From positions 2,742,932 through 2,806,931 of the forward strand of contig NZ_CP012023.1 in the NCBI RefSeq assembly GCF_001308265.1: a DNA stretch of 64,000 nucleotides, written 5' to 3'. How positions within the stretch are numbered: position 1 is the first letter of the stretch; the number at the start of each line of letters is the position of its first letter. The translations under genes were made by a program, and so were the position numbers. The stretch is from Celeribacter marinus. Lineage in GTDB: Bacteria; Pseudomonadota; Alphaproteobacteria; Rhodobacterales; Rhodobacteraceae. The notes beneath the pieces were generated by a model that searched no databases, had not been told where the DNA came from, and was given only the letters and a program-made list of their open reading frames with translations. This document shows, in pieces, positions 27,635-37,697 of this stretch.

Positions 27635-28623
27635 GACGCCCCTTTGGCACAACGCCGGATGGGCGCGCTGTTGAGGCGGTATCGCTACACGCGGGCGATC
27701 TAAGCGTCACCCTTTTGACCCTTGGCGCAGCGATCCATGATGTGCGCCTCAAAGGGGTGCCATACCCGCTTACGTTGGGGGCCACGGACATTGCAGCCTA
27801 CGCAGGACCGATGACCTATTTCGGCGCGCTCGTAGGCCCCGTCGCCAACCGCATTGCAGGGGCGTCCGCACCGCTCAATGGCGATCTTCTCAGCTTTGAG
27901 GCCAATGAAGGCACCACATGTCTGCATGGCGGACCTCATGGGATGCACACAGAAGTGTGGCAGATCGAAAGCGCGACAGATAACGCTGTGACGATGACGC
28001 TCGAGCTGCCCGATGGCACAGGCGGGTTTACCGGAAATCGCACTGTAAAAGCACGCTTTTCATTGGATGCCCCCGCACACCTGCGTTTGGTGATCGAGGC
28101 CGAAACAGACAAAGACACCTATATCAATATCGCCAACCATTCCTATTGGTCCCTCGATGGCACACCCACAATTACGGGGCATATATTGACCATCCCCGCA
28201 GACCGCTACACACCCGTTGATCGCGCCCTCATCCCCACGGGCGTAGCAGACGTGCACGGCACAGACTTTGACTTTCGTTCTGGCCGCGCGGTGGGCGACG
28301 GAACACCGCGCATCGACCACAACCTGTGCCTGTCCGATGCACCACGCGACACCCTACAGCACGCGTGCACACTCACGGGGCAAAGCGGTGTCACACTGCG
28401 GATCGACACCACCGAGCCGGGCTTGCAAGTCTATGACGCGGGGAAGCAATCCTCGGCGCCCTGTATCGGGCTGACCGGAAAACCCTACGGCGCGTTTTGC
28501 GGCATGGCTTTGGAGCCGCAACGCTGGCCAGACGGGCCGAACCAAACGGGGTTCCCCACCTGTCGGTTGAACGCGGGCGATGTCTACCGCCAAGAAACCG
28601 TCTGGAGCTTTTCCAAAGCGTGA
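27631..28623 (+). CDS. galM: Aldose 1-epimerase (galactose mutarotase)
   Basis: A 330-residue galactose mutarotase-like protein. 'GPVANRIAGA' near residue 71 is the substrate-binding arginine region, 'NIANHSYWSLDG' near 165 holds a catalytic histidine, and 'GMALEPQRWPDGPNQ' near 290 the catalytic glutamate. It interconverts alpha and beta aldoses. It is the last gene of the dgo operon, supplying the anomer used by galactose dehydrogenase. The dehydrogenase and galactonate dehydratase are not in this window. Confidence 0.9.
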   Translation: MRRPFGTTPDGRAVEAVSLHAGDLSVTLLTLGAAIHDVRLKGVPYPLTLGATDIAAYAGPMTYFGALVGPVANRIAGASAPLNGDLLSFEANEGTTCLHGGPHGMHTEVWQIESATDNAVTMTLELPDGTGGFTGNRTVKARFSLDAPAHLRLVIEAETDKDTYINIANHSYWSLDGTPTITGHILTIPADRYTPVDRALIPTGVADVHGTDFDFRSGRAVGDGTPRIDHNLCLSDAPRDTLQHACTLTGQSGVTLRIDTTEPGLQVYDAGKQSSAPCIGLTGKPYGAFCGMALEPQRWPDGPNQTGFPTCRLNAGDVYRQETVWSFSKA

Positions 28624-28633
28624 TCACGCATAG

Positions 28634-28665
28634 CCCAAGGCGCGCAGGTTTTAGCGCGCCTTGGG
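28634..28665. terminator. Perfect 12-bp stem between convergent galM and hydantoinase genes
   Basis: CCCAAGGCGCGC (28634-28645) pairs exactly with GCGCGCCTTGGG (28654-28665) around an eight-base loop. It lies just beyond both stop codons. No strong T-run follows, but stem strength and position support termination in both directions. Confidence 0.75.
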
Positions 28666-28669
28666 AACG

Positions 28670-31600
28670 CTACGAAAATCCACCGCCCCCTGGCGTTTCC
28701 ATCACGAACACGCCCCCTGAGGGGAGATCAATTTCGTCATTGCCGCGCAATTCGACGCGGCGGCCATTTGGCAAAATGGCGTAGTTCACGCCCACGTGCC
28801 CCCCCTGCGCGCCACCAACCCCAAAGGGCGCAATGATGCGGTGCGACGATAACGTTGTGACGGTCACAGGCTCTAAAAACCGCAATCGGCGCACCGCGCC
28901 GCACCCGCCACACTGCGCCCCAATACCGCCAGATCCGTGGCGAATAGACATCTCTTCAAGCCGGACAGGAAACCGCGCCTCAAGGATTTCGGGATCGGTC
29001 ATCCGCGTATTGGTCATATGACTTTGCACCGCGTCACATCCGTCAAAATCCGGCCCCGCCCCTGTCCCGCCGGCAATCGTCTCGTAGTTCTGAAACCGCG
29101 CATTGCCCCACACGAAATTATTCATCGTCCCTTGGCTCGCGGCAATCACACCAAGCGCGCCGAACAGCGCATTACACGCCGCCTGAGACACCTCCGTATT
29201 GCCCGCAATCACCGCCGCAGGAGCACGTGGGTTCAACATCGACCCCTCGGGCACGATGATATCAATTGGCGCCAGACACCCCTCATTGAGCGGGATATTT
29301 TTGCCGACAAGCGTGCGAAACACGTAGAGCACAACAGCGCGCGAAATCGAAAGGGGCGCATTAAAATTGCCCGTGTGCTGCGCACTTGTCCCTGTAAAAT
29401 CCACCGTGGCGCGCCGCGCCGCGCGGTCCACGCGCACCGCCACTTTGATCTGCGCGCCATCATCCATCGGATAGGTAAATGCGCCATCAGACAAGCGGTC
29501 TATCACTGCGCGCACCGAGGCCTCTGCATTGTCTTGGACATGACCCATATAGGCGGTGACGACCTCGACCCCGTAGCGTGCAACAACGTCGAGCAAGGCG
29601 CGCTTGCCCGTTTCATTCGCGGCCACTTGCGCCTGAAGATCGGCAATGTTTTGATCGATGTTGCGTGCGGGGTATCGCGCCGCGGCCAAGACCGTGCGCA
29701 TCAACTCCTCTTGGAATTCACCCGCCGCGACAAGCCGCTCGTTGTCGATCAAAACCCCCTCTTCGTCGATGGTGCGACTGTCGGGCGGGGCCGATCCGGG
29801 GGTGCGCCCGCCGATGTCCGCATGATGCCCGCGCGCACCGAGCCAAAAGGCAGGTTTGCCCGCGACAAACACAGGGCTGACCACAGTGACATCGGGCAAG
29901 TGCGTCCCGCCGCGATAGGGTGAATTGAGTACAAACGCATCGCCATCAGCGGCGTCGGCATTAAGTCGGATTATCGTCTGAATACTGTCGGACATCGACC
30001 CGAGATGAACAGGCACATGCGGCGCGTTCGCGACCAAGTGCCCATGCGCGTCAAAGATAGCACAGGAAAAATCAAACCGCTCCTTGATGTTCACCGACCA
30101 CGCCGTATTGGCCAAGGTTGCCCCCATCTGATCGGCCACAGACATGAACAGGTTGGACATGACCTCAAGCAAAATAGGATCAGCCTCGGCTCCAGACACG
30201 TCATCCGACCGCGCCACATCATCGCGGCTCAAGACAAGATTGCCCAGCGTATCGAGCTGCGCGGTCCAATGCGGCTCTATCACGTTGGTGCCTGTGGGTT
30301 CGGTGATGATTGCGGGGCCTTTGATCACGGTCTGTCTGGCCAGAGCGCCGCGCGCATAAAGAGGCACATGCCCCCAGCCCGCTGCACGCACATCGACATG
30401 GGCCATAGGTGCACTTGCCCCCTCAGCCATTGCGACCGCCACAGGGGCTTCGCCCGTGTCGCCAACCGCCTCAACCGCCACCATATCAAGGATCACGGCG
30501 CGCCCCTCACGGGCAAACCCAAACCGCACTTTGTGTGCATCGTGAAACGCCGCCGTCATGGATGCGGCATCTTCAAACGCCACATCCAACGTCTGGTGCG
30601 ACCCGTCATACCGCAGGTGGGCGCGGGTGCGTGTGTCAATCTTGCTGGCCCCTTGGGCTGCCACCTCATGCTCGGCATCCGCCGCCATGTCACGGACCAA
30701 ATCGTGCACCGCGTCTAGCGCCGACAATGACTGGTCCACCTGCCGCTCACGCAGCGCGCGCACCTCGGCCAACCCCATACCGTAAGCCGATAAAACCCCC
30801 GCAAACGGATGGATCAACACACGGCGCATTCCGAGCGCATCGGCCACCAGACAGGCATGTTGCCCGCCCGCACCGCCAAAGCATTGCAGCGCATATTCAG
30901 TCACATCATGCCCGCGCTCGACCGATATTTTCTTAATCGCGTTGGCCATATTATCAACCGCGATTTTAAGGAACCCTTCGGCAACCGCAGTTGGACTAAG
31001 CTCTTGGGATGTCGCCTCATTGATCGCATTGGTGACGCCACAGACGGCACGCCGCGCGGCGTCAACATCAAGCGGCTGATCACCCTCGACACCAAACACG
31101 GGCGGGAAATGATCGGGCGAAAGCTTCCCCAAAAACACATTGCAATCGGTAACCGTCAATGGCCCGCCACGGCGATAAGCCGCGGGACCGGGATCGGCGC
31201 CCGCACTTTCGGGGCCGACTTGTAATCGCCCGTCACGAAAGGCGCACACCGACCCGCCACCTGCGGCCACCGTGTGAATATCCATCATCGGCGCGCGCAT
31301 CCGCACACCCGCCACTTCGGTCTCGAAACTGCGCTCGAACGCGCCCGCGTAATGGCTGACGTCCGTAGACGTGCCACCCATATCGAACCCGATCAAGCGA
31401 TCGAACCCCGCCGCCTGTCCTGTGCGGACCATACCGACGATCCCGCCCGCCGGCCCTGACAAGATCGCATCGCGCCCTTGGAACAACGCGGCATCGGTCA
31501 ATCCGCCGTTGGACTGCATGAACAACAATCGCTCGCACGCCGCACCAAGCGACAACGCCTGTGACACCTGCTCGACATAGCGCCGCAAAATTGGCGAGAG

Positions 31601-32245
31601 ATAGGCGTCAACCACGGTTGTATCGCCACGCGACACCAGTTTGGCCAGTCGCGACACCTCATGTGAGGTCGAGACTTGGGTGTAGCCGATCTCGCGCGCG
31701 ATCTGCGCCACACGCCGCTCATGCGCAGGCTCAAAATAGGCGTGGACAAACGCCACCGCCACAGCACGTAGTCCTGCATCATATCCGGTCTGCAACGCGA
31801 CACGCGCCGCCCCCTCATCCAAGGGCGTCACAACCGAGCCATCAGCGGCAAGGCGCTCGGGCACCTCGGCGACCGTTTCATACAACAAATCAGGGCGTTT
31901 GATATCGAGCGCAAAAAGATCGGGACGTGTTTGATAGCCAATGCGCAACAGATCCCCGAATCCTTGGGTGATCATCAACAACACCCGCTCGCCCTTGCGC
32001 TCTAACAACGCGTTTGTCGCGACCGTTGTGCCCATCTTCACCGATGCAATCGCACCATCTGGAATCGGTTGCTGTGCGTCCAACCCAAGCAGATCACGCA
32101 CCCCCTGTTCGGCGGCATCACGGTAGCGTTCGGGATTGTTCGACAACAGTTTGTGACTGTGCAGAACACCACGCGGATCTCGCCCGACAACATCCGTAAA
32201 GGTGCCCCCACGATCAATCCAGAAGTCCCACTTTTTGACCGTCAT
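28670..32245 (-). CDS. Fused hydantoinase A/B protein, 5-oxoprolinase type
   Basis: A 1191-residue cytosolic protein. The HyuA half (about 1-680) starts with '[19 protein letters not shown]', an actin-like ATP-binding motif, and includes '[15 protein letters not shown]' near 290. The HyuB half starts near residue 690 ('[20 protein letters not shown]') and continues through '[18 protein letters not shown]'. The single-chain fusion is the architecture of ATP-dependent 5-oxoprolinase, which converts 5-oxoproline to glutamate; N-methylhydantoinase is the alternative. ATG 32245 is preferred because GAGGG lies six bases ahead; the ATG at 32251 sits too close to that site. Confidence 0.88.
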   Translation of the reverse strand: MTVKKWDFWIDRGGTFTDVVGRDPRGVLHSHKLLSNNPERYRDAAEQGVRDLLGLDAQQPIPDGAIASVKMGTTVATNALLERKGERVLLMITQGFGDLLRIGYQTRPDLFALDIKRPDLLYETVAEVPERLAADGSVVTPLDEGAARVALQTGYDAGLRAVAVAFVHAYFEPAHERRVAQIAREIGYTQVSTSHEVSRLAKLVSRGDTTVVDAYLSPILRRYVEQVSQALSLGAACERLLFMQSNGGLTDAALFQGRDAILSGPAGGIVGMVRTGQAAGFDRLIGFDMGGTSTDVSHYAGAFERSFETEVAGVRMRAPMMDIHTVAAGGGSVCAFRDGRLQVGPESAGADPGPAAYRRGGPLTVTDCNVFLGKLSPDHFPPVFGVEGDQPLDVDAARRAVCGVTNAINEATSQELSPTAVAEGFLKIAVDNMANAIKKISVERGHDVTEYALQCFGGAGGQHACLVADALGMRRVLIHPFAGVLSAYGMGLAEVRALRERQVDQSLSALDAVHDLVRDMAADAEHEVAAQGASKIDTRTRAHLRYDGSHQTLDVAFEDAASMTAAFHDAHKVRFGFAREGRAVILDMVAVEAVGDTGEAPVAVAMAEGASAPMAHVDVRAAGWGHVPLYARGALARQTVIKGPAIITEPTGTNVIEPHWTAQLDTLGNLVLSRDDVARSDDVSGAEADPILLEVMSNLFMSVADQMGATLANTAWSVNIKERFDFSCAIFDAHGHLVANAPHVPVHLGSMSDSIQTIIRLNADAADGDAFVLNSPYRGGTHLPDVTVVSPVFVAGKPAFWLGARGHHADIGGRTPGSAPPDSRTIDEEGVLIDNERLVAAGEFQEELMRTVLAAARYPARNIDQNIADLQAQVAANETGKRALLDVVARYGVEVVTAYMGHVQDNAEASVRAVIDRLSDGAFTYPMDDGAQIKVAVRVDRAARRATVDFTGTSAQHTGNFNAPLSISRAVVLYVFRTLVGKNIPLNEGCLAPIDIIVPEGSMLNPRAPAAVIAGNTEVSQAACNALFGALGVIAASQGTMNNFVWGNARFQNYETIAGGTGAGPDFDGCDAVQSHMTNTRMTDPEILEARFPVRLEEMSIRHGSGGIGAQCGGCGAVRRLRFLEPVTVTTLSSHRIIAPFGVGGAQGGHVGVNYAILPNGRRVELRGNDEIDLPSGGVFVMETPGGGGFS

Positions 32246-32345
32246 GCTCATCCCTCGCCGCAGGTTTACGGCAAACTAGGACAAGCCCGCGATCGCAACA
32301 AGCACGGTGCGATGTGAGAACTGGCAAAAACACGCAATTTCCCTC

Positions 32346-32374
32346 TTGACCCCCTGCGCGTGGCCGACTACTTA
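32346..32374 (+). promoter_or_regulatory. Sigma-70-type promoter for tRNA-Met
   Basis: A -35 hexamer TTGACC (32346-32351), a 17-base spacer and a -10 hexamer TACTTA (32369-32374) end 11 bases before the mature tRNA. The spacing is ideal for housekeeping sigma. Confidence 0.7.
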
Positions 32375-32385
32375 CGCCCCACTTT

Positions 32386-32462
32386 GGCGGAGTAGCTCAG
32401 TTGGTTAGAGCAGCGGAATCATAATCCGCGTGTCGGGGGTTCAAATCCCTCCTCCGCTACCA
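32386..32462 (+). tRNA. tRNA-Met (anticodon CAT), CCA encoded
   Basis: A 77-base cloverleaf. The anticodon stem GCGGA/TCCGC encloses loop ATCATAA (anticodon CAT). The T arm is GGGGG-TTCAAAT-CCCTC, and the acceptor GGCGGAG/CTCCGCT is followed by ACCA. The first acceptor pair reads G-T (a wobble G-U in RNA). It lacks the initiator features (three G-C pairs next to the anticodon loop), so it is an elongator Met type; tRNA-Ile2 with a modified CAT anticodon is less likely. Confidence 0.93.
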
Positions 32463-32550
32463 TTACCCCTTATATATGAGATAGATACGCCCAAGCGCAC
32501 GCCGCACCTTTGGCATGCTCTATGGCCGTGCCCTATTGGCGTACTGACCC

Positions 32551-32583
32551 AAAAAAACCCGCGCATGAAAACTCACGCGCGGG
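32551..32583 (-). terminator. Intrinsic terminator of the EthD-like gene
   Basis: Read on the minus strand, CCCGCGC pairs with GCGCGGG (32558-32583) and is followed by a run of seven T (32551-32557). It lies just past the stop at 32614. Confidence 0.85.
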
Positions 32584-32613
32584 CAGATATGCACAAAGCA
32601 TGTAAAACCGTGA

Positions 32614-32952
32614 TTAGAGCGCGGTCGGGTCGAATTGATCCGCCGCGAAAACCGTGTGAATGACATGACCGTCAAACATCTCGAACAGTTTTTTCGACGT
32701 TTCCTTACTCGCCCACCGTGTCGGGGAGGCAAGCGCCTCTTCGATATCATCGCGCGTTTCAAACTTCATCGCCATAACCAAGGGGAACGGGCTTTCGGGA
32801 TCATCACTTTCGACCTCGCGGTGAACCCGCAATTCCTTGAGATTTGGAAAGGCACTCCAAAGCGGCACAAGGTTTTCGCGCCAATGGTCATGGAACGCCT
32901 CTTCCATGCCCGATTTAATTTTGCCTTTGAAAAACGCGCAGCGTACGAACAT
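32614..32952 (-). CDS. Dimeric alpha/beta-barrel (EthD-like) hypothetical protein
   Basis: A 112-residue protein. A beta-alpha-beta pattern starting 'MFVRCAFFKGKIKSGMEEAFHDHWRENL', with 'ALASPTRWASKETSKKLFEMFDG' later, is typical of EthD/ferredoxin-like dimeric barrels. Some relatives bind or convert small aromatic or ether compounds, but nothing identifies the ligand here. It has its own ribosome site (AGAGG) and a strong terminator, so it is monocistronic. Confidence 0.7.
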   Translation of the reverse strand: MFVRCAFFKGKIKSGMEEAFHDHWRENLVPLWSAFPNLKELRVHREVESDDPESPFPLVMAMKFETRDDIEEALASPTRWASKETSKKLFEMFDGHVIHTVFAADQFDPTAL

Positions 32953-33077
32953 GTCGACCTCTTTTCCTATCCCTGAGCACTATTTGCTCTCTCGATACAA
33001 TTTCATACGGGGTGATTGCGGCAATGCCTAGCGAAACTCGGCGCAGGTCATCGCAATGTCACACCACGCCGGCGGCA

Positions 33078-34007
33078 TCACGCGTTAGCCTGCGCCTCAA
33101 CCACTGCAAGCTCTGCCATCTGCAAAATAGCCTCCCGCGTGCTGGCCACCGCAATAAAGCGCCCGTTGTGACAGAACTTGGCACCGCTCACACCCGCCGC
33201 CGCATCTAACGCCGCATCGGTCAAACCCGCCCATGCCGCAGGCAAATCAGCGCGCGCCTCGAACGTGTCATTCCCAACCCTGATGGTTGTCAGCGTCCAA
33301 TCACCCCCGCGCGGATGGACAACGAACAACAAATGATCTGCACCCGCTTTTTCCACACCTGCGCGAAACGGCATGCCCATCGGCAGCTCAAGGATAAACC
33401 CCTCTCCTGCGGCCTCTATCGCGGCAAGCACCATCGCCTCTGCGCGGTATTTCGCGGCTTTGCGTTTGATTTGTGCCTCGACGAACGCCCGCGCCACGCT
33501 GAGCGCCGCCAGAAAAGCACGATCTTCAACGCCCTCTTCGGTGTCATCAAACACCGGCTTGAGGCTCTCCAACAACACAGGCAACGTCAAACCCGAAAAC
33601 AACGGCCCCGCCTCCGACGCATTCACCGCGCCATTGTCGACCAGATCGACCGGCAGAACGAACCCGCGATCAAACGAGCCGTGAATCGCCTCGATATCGT
33701 GTTCGGGAACATCCATCGCGCGCAAATAATCGCCGCCGTACTGCGCCCAGATCAGACCAAACGAGCTATACGGCTGGCCATCCTCACGCAGCGGGTTGGG
33801 GCGTTGGTGGTGATCGAAAATCCGCGCATCCGCATCAAACTGGCCGCCAACGTCATAAATGATCCGACCCTCGGCGGGTGTGATCCATGCCTTATCGCGC
33901 GTGCGGACAAGCTGTGCATCCGCAAAGAGGCGTGTCAGGATCACCGACGACAAAAGTTCATCGGCATGAAAGCCGCCAGAATGGGTCACAAGGTGGGTGA
34001 TTGTCAT
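33078..34007 (-). CDS. MYG1-family protein (DHH-like metal-dependent hydrolase)
   Basis: A 309-residue protein. 'THSGGFHADELLSSVILTRLF' at the N-terminus, 'YDVGGQFDADARIFDHHQ' near 51 and 'SFGLIWAQYG' near 82 are hallmarks of the MYG1/UPF0160 family, which shares the metal-binding Asp/His arrangement of DHH phosphoesterases. The eukaryotic member is a 3'-5' RNA exonuclease; bacterial roles are poorly known. All visible metal-ligand motifs are intact. Confidence 0.88.
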   Translation of the reverse strand: MTITHLVTHSGGFHADELLSSVILTRLFADAQLVRTRDKAWITPAEGRIIYDVGGQFDADARIFDHHQRPNPLREDGQPYSSFGLIWAQYGGDYLRAMDVPEHDIEAIHGSFDRGFVLPVDLVDNGAVNASEAGPLFSGLTLPVLLESLKPVFDDTEEGVEDRAFLAALSVARAFVEAQIKRKAAKYRAEAMVLAAIEAAGEGFILELPMGMPFRAGVEKAGADHLLFVVHPRGGDWTLTTIRVGNDTFEARADLPAAWAGLTDAALDAAAGVSGAKFCHNGRFIAVASTREAILQMAELAVVEAQANA

Positions 34008-34027
34008 AGCTACGCCTCAAATAAAAC

Positions 34028-34047
34028 GGGCGACCGTTGGGCCGCCC
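34028..34047 (-). terminator. Probable terminator of the NDUFS4-like gene
   Basis: GGGCG (34028-34032) pairs with CGCCC (34043-34047), extended by GG/CC pairs with a one-base bulge. On the minus strand GTTTTATTT follows. It lies between the NDUFS4-like stop and the MYG1 start. Confidence 0.6.
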
Positions 34048-34128
34048 TTTGGAAGGTTTGGGATTGTCGGTATAATCAGGCGCAGGCAACGGCGATCCGT
34101 CACGCGCTGCGCCCTTTTGTGGTGTCCG

Positions 34129-34440
34129 CTAGTGCGTCCAGACCTGACGACGATTGGTAGCAAAGTTATCGCCGTAGCCGCCCGCGCGCACATTGTGGGC
34201 GCGTTTGTGCGGCTCTTGGACCACATGGTCGATGCCATGCTCGGTCGCGTATGCGATTGCGGCCTCTTTGCTATCGAATTTCATGCGCACTTGCGTTTGC
34301 GTATCCGATGACGAGGTCCACCCCATCAGCGGGTCGATATCGCGGGCCGACGCAGGGGCGAAATCCAAAACCCATTCTTTGGTTTTAGCTTGGCCAGACT
34401 GCATGGCGTTGCGGGCGGGCTGATAAATACGAGCGCGCAT
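34129..34440 (-). CDS. ETC complex I subunit, NDUFS4-like
   Basis: A 103-residue protein of the ETC_C1_NDUFA4/NDUFS4 family, an accessory subunit of alphaproteobacterial and mitochondrial NADH dehydrogenase. Seen are '[20 protein letters not shown]' at the start, '[20 protein letters not shown]' in the middle and '[12 protein letters not shown]' near 65. ATG 34440 has AAGGAG upstream; the longer frame to 34638 would cross the G-rich inverted repeat and shows no family similarity. Confidence 0.92.
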   Translation of the reverse strand: MRARIYQPARNAMQSGQAKTKEWVLDFAPASARDIDPLMGWTSSSDTQTQVRMKFDSKEAAIAYATEHGIDHVVQEPHKRAHNVRAGGYGDNFATNRRQVWTH

Positions 34441-34875
34441 CGACGACTCCTTGTTGTTGCTGATTGGGTTATCCTCGGTTCCGCCGCCTGTTTCAAGCCC
34501 TCCGTTGATGTTTGGACCATGCACGCCCTGCACGAGCCAAACATAGCAAAAGGCGTTGCATCTCGATGTCGCGTTTAAAACGGGGGGGATGACTGTCCGG
34601 TTTCGGGTCGGGAGCGTGGGGTGGGTGGGGTGTTGCACCCGAAACCGGATCAGTCGTTTTGCTGCTTGCCCTTACACCCTAGCCGTAGATTTAAGTACAA
34701 ATCAACATTTAAATTTACTTTAGGTTGTATTTAACACCTAAAAGTATCTTAAAACGGGTAATGATTGATTAACCTTTGCCCGTCCGCCCCGCGCGCCCTT
34801 GAAACAGGAACAAAAAGAGATCACCTATAGGCCCTGCGTTTTGTGCCATTTCCCGACCCGCGCGAAGGACCACAC
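34441..34875. promoter_or_regulatory. Divergent intergenic region upstream of uvrB
   Basis: This 435-base region between the NDUFS4-like gene and uvrB carries no convincing gene. It holds a long inverted repeat with a G-rich loop (34591-34655, listed separately). An AT-rich block (about 34685-34760) contains the dyad TTTAGGT (34719-34725)/ACCTAAA (34736-34742). I saw no alphaproteobacterial LexA box (GAAC-N7-GAAC). Confidence 0.5.
34591..34655 (+). repeat. Long inverted repeat with G-quadruplex-type loop
   Basis: The left arm (34591-34608) and right arm (34637-34655) are complementary over 18 bases with a single bulged A in the right arm. The segment from 34605 to 34630 contains five G-runs (3, 3, 4, 3 and 4 bases) separated by 2, 5, 1 and 1 bases, which fits a G-quadruplex pattern on the plus strand. 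The arm is followed by CGTTTT. Confidence 0.8.
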
Positions 34876-37050
34876 ATGGACCAACCGATCCTACACTCCC
34901 CTGCCCCCGATGTGAAAAACCGCCCCAAATTGGAAGGCGGCAAACGGTTTGTGCTCAATACACAATTCGAGGCCGCAGGGGATCAGCCCAACGCGATCAA
35001 GGAAATTAGCGCCGCGATCAACGCGGGCGAACGCGATCAGGTGCTTTTGGGCGCGACCGGCACGGGCAAAACATTCACCATGGCCAAGGTGATCGAGGCC
35101 ACACAACGCCCCGCCATCATTCTCGCCCCGAACAAGACACTCGCGGCGCAGCTTTATGGCGAATTCAAAGGCTTTTTTCCTGACAACGCCGTTGAGTACT
35201 TTGTGTCCTATTACGACTACTACCAACCCGAGGCTTATGTTGCGCGCTCCGACACCTTCATCGAGAAGGAAAGCCAGATCAACGAGCAAATCGACCGGAT
35301 GCGCCACTCGGCCACCCGCGCGCTATTGGAGCGCGACGATGTGATTATCGTGGCCTCTGTGTCGTGCATTTACGGCATCGGCAGCGCCGAAACCTATGGC
35401 GCCATGACCCAAGATTTGCAGGTCGGCAACGAATACAACCAACGCGAGGTCATGGGCGACTTGATCGCTCAGGCCTACAAACGCAATGATCACGGTTTTG
35501 CACGCGGAACATTTCGCGTGCGCGGTGACACCCTCGAAATCTGGCCCGCCCACTTGGATGACCGCGCGTGGAAACTGTCGTTCTTTGGCGAAGAATTGGA
35601 AAGCATCACCGAGTTTGACCCGCTCACAGGTGCAAAAACCGATACGTTTAAACAGGTCCGCATCTACGCCAACTCACACTACGTCACCCCGCAAAAGACG
35701 ATGAAACAAGCGGTGCAAGGCATCAAAAAAGAACTCCGCATGCGCCTTGATCAACTCAACAACGAGGGCAAACTGTTGGAGGCACAGCGCCTTGAGCAAC
35801 GGTGTAATTTCGACATCGAGATGTTGGAGGCCACAGGTGTGTGCAACGGCATCGAGAACTATTCGCGCTACCTCACGGGCCGCGCCCCCGGTGAGCCGCC
35901 CCCCACATTGTTCGAATTCATCCCCGATAGCGCCATCGTATTTGCCGACGAAAGCCACGTCTCCGTTCCGCAAATCGGCGGCATGTACAAAGGTGACTTT
36001 AGACGCAAAATGACCCTCGCCGAACACGGGTTCCGCCTGCCCTCCTGCATGGACAACCGCCCGCTCAAGTTCGAGGAATGGGACGCGATGCGCCCGCAAT
36101 CCGTCTTTGTCTCCGCAACCCCAGCGGCGTGGGAGTTGGAACAAACGGGCGGGGTGTTCACCGAACAGATCATTCGCCCCACCGGCCTTTTGGACCCTGT
36201 TGTGGAAATCCGCCCCGTCGAAACACAAGTCGACGATTTGCTCGACGAAGTGCGCAAACAGGCGGCGGCGGGCTACCGTGTTCTCGTCACCACCCTGACC
36301 AAACGCATGTCCGAGGATCTCACAGAATACATGCACGAACAGGGCATTCGCGTGCGCTACATGCACTCGGACATCGACACGATCGAGCGGATTGAAATCT
36401 TGCGCGATTTGCGTCTCGGCGCGTTCGATGTGCTCATCGGCATCAACTTGCTGCGCGAGGGCTTGGACATTCCCGAATGCGGCCTCGTTGCTATTTTGGA
36501 CGCGGACAAAGAGGGCTTCTTGCGCTCCGAAACCTCTCTCATTCAAACCATCGGCCGCGCGGCGCGCAACGCCGAAGGCCGCGTGATCCTCTATGCCGAC
36601 CGCATCACCGGATCGATGGAACGCGCCATGGGCGAGACTGAGCGGCGCCGCGAAAAACAGATGGCCTATAACGTCAAACACGGCATCACGCCGCAAACCG
36701 TCAAAAAGAACGTCGAGGACATTTTGGCAGGCCTCTACAAAGGCGATGTCGATATGAACCGCGTCACCGCAACGATAGACACCCCGATGGCGGGCCAAAA
36801 TCTTCAGGCTGTTCTGGACGGGCTACGCAGCGATATGCGCAAAGCCGCAGAGAATTTGGAATTTGAAGAGGCCGCACGCCTGCGCGATGAAGTGCAACGC
36901 TTGGAAGCGGTCGAGCTCACAATTTCCGACGACCCACTGGCGCGCCAATCCGCCGTTGACGCAGCTGTAGGGGACGCGAAAACAGCCTCTGGCCGCAGCA
37001 CAGGAGGCCGAGGCGGAATGCGCGGAGGAAAACGTGGGGGGCGGAGGTAG
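34876..37050 (+). CDS. uvrB: Excinuclease ABC subunit B
   Basis: A 724-residue helicase-like subunit of nucleotide excision repair. Visible are Walker A '[10 protein letters not shown]' near residue 57, the beta-hairpin region '[11 protein letters not shown]' near 116, '[15 protein letters not shown]' near 357, helicase motif VI '[14 protein letters not shown]' near 560, and the C-terminal UVR motif '[18 protein letters not shown]' near 655. It is about 50 residues longer than E. coli UvrB because of a Gly/Arg-rich tail ('[17 protein letters not shown]'), which might add nucleic-acid affinity. ATG 34876 follows AAGGA; an upstream ATG at 34843 lacks a site. Confidence 0.97.
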   Translation: MDQPILHSPAPDVKNRPKLEGGKRFVLNTQFEAAGDQPNAIKEISAAINAGERDQVLLGATGTGKTFTMAKVIEATQRPAIILAPNKTLAAQLYGEFKGFFPDNAVEYFVSYYDYYQPEAYVARSDTFIEKESQINEQIDRMRHSATRALLERDDVIIVASVSCIYGIGSAETYGAMTQDLQVGNEYNQREVMGDLIAQAYKRNDHGFARGTFRVRGDTLEIWPAHLDDRAWKLSFFGEELESITEFDPLTGAKTDTFKQVRIYANSHYVTPQKTMKQAVQGIKKELRMRLDQLNNEGKLLEAQRLEQRCNFDIEMLEATGVCNGIENYSRYLTGRAPGEPPPTLFEFIPDSAIVFADESHVSVPQIGGMYKGDFRRKMTLAEHGFRLPSCMDNRPLKFEEWDAMRPQSVFVSATPAAWELEQTGGVFTEQIIRPTGLLDPVVEIRPVETQVDDLLDEVRKQAAAGYRVLVTTLTKRMSEDLTEYMHEQGIRVRYMHSDIDTIERIEILRDLRLGAFDVLIGINLLREGLDIPECGLVAILDADKEGFLRSETSLIQTIGRAARNAEGRVILYADRITGSMERAMGETERRREKQMAYNVKHGITPQTVKKNVEDILAGLYKGDVDMNRVTATIDTPMAGQNLQAVLDGLRSDMRKAAENLEFEEAARLRDEVQRLEAVELTISDDPLARQSAVDAAVGDAKTASGRSTGGRGGMRGGKRGGRR

Positions 37051-37115
37051 GCCTGCACGTGTGTAGCATTGTTGATAGGCGAGGTGCTTGATGTAAACGC
37101 CCCGCCTGTCATCTC

Positions 37116-37697
37116 CTATTGGCTCACAGTCAGCCCCAACATCCGCCAGCCTTGCATCCCTGCGCGGTAGTAGTAGATTTTTTCTGCTGGAAATCCCGCT
37201 TCGATCATGCGGCGTGCCGCTGTCGGGGATTGGCCGCACCATGGTCCGTTGCAATAGAGCGCCACAGATTTAACTGCATCGCCCTCGCAAATGAACCCTT
37301 CGAAATCAGGCTCGCATCCCAATTCGCCCAAACGATCGGCGGCCTCGGTATAGGGGATGTTGATCGCGCCGGGGATCGCGCCACCGGCGAAGTTCGACCG
37401 AACGCGCCCGTCGACAACAATCACATCAGGGTCGTTCAAAAATCCGAGCATCTCCAGTTCCCCAATCGGTGTCACCCCCTCGGCGGGCACCATCGGTTGA
37501 ATGCAAAAGCTCGGGCAAGGTCGCGCGATTTGGGCGAAATCACCCTCAATCAGCGCTGCATTATCTTGGATGCGTGAAATCTCCACCGGACCCGCGCCGG
37601 TCGGCACCGTCACGCTCATCATATCTTTGGTAATCCCAACGGGATCGGCACTTGCGGCACTCGCCGCTACGATTAGTGCAGCTGTCAAAAGTCGCAT
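37116..37697 (-). CDS. Exported rhodanese-like domain protein
   Basis: A 193-residue protein with a signal peptide (residues 1-17, ending 'ASAASA'), so it acts in the periplasm. The rhodanese fold runs from about residue 75 ('VIVVDGRVRSNFAGGAIPGAINIP') to the active-site loop 'ALYCNGPWCGQSPTAARRM', with the likely catalytic cysteine at 149 and a second cysteine at 154. Two more cysteines (61 and 65, 'CPSFC') could form a disulfide. A sulfur-transfer or redox role is likely, but the partner is unknown. Confidence 0.85.
   Translation of the reverse strand: MRLLTAALIVAASAASADPVGITKDMMSVTVPTGAGPVEISRIQDNAALIEGDFAQIARPCPSFCIQPMVPAEGVTPIGELEMLGFLNDPDVIVVDGRVRSNFAGGAIPGAINIPYTEAADRLGELGCEPDFEGFICEGDAVKSVALYCNGPWCGQSPTAARRMIEAGFPAEKIYYYRAGMQGWRMLGLTVSQ

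Noticed and set aside
28937-29923. Long plus-strand frame opposite the hydantoinase gene, and a similar one at 59302-60345 opposite gcvP
   Set aside because: Both are low-complexity His/Arg-rich translations typical of antisense frames over real genes.
34756-34875. A LexA box upstream of uvrB
   Set aside because: GAAACAGGAAC near 34800 superficially resembles the alphaproteobacterial box, but the spacing is not GAAC-N7-GAAC.
35674-36798. Long open frame (374 codons) on the minus strand opposite uvrB
   Set aside because: It is the antisense shadow of a well-conserved gene in GC-rich DNA; the residues show no family pattern and no ribosome site.
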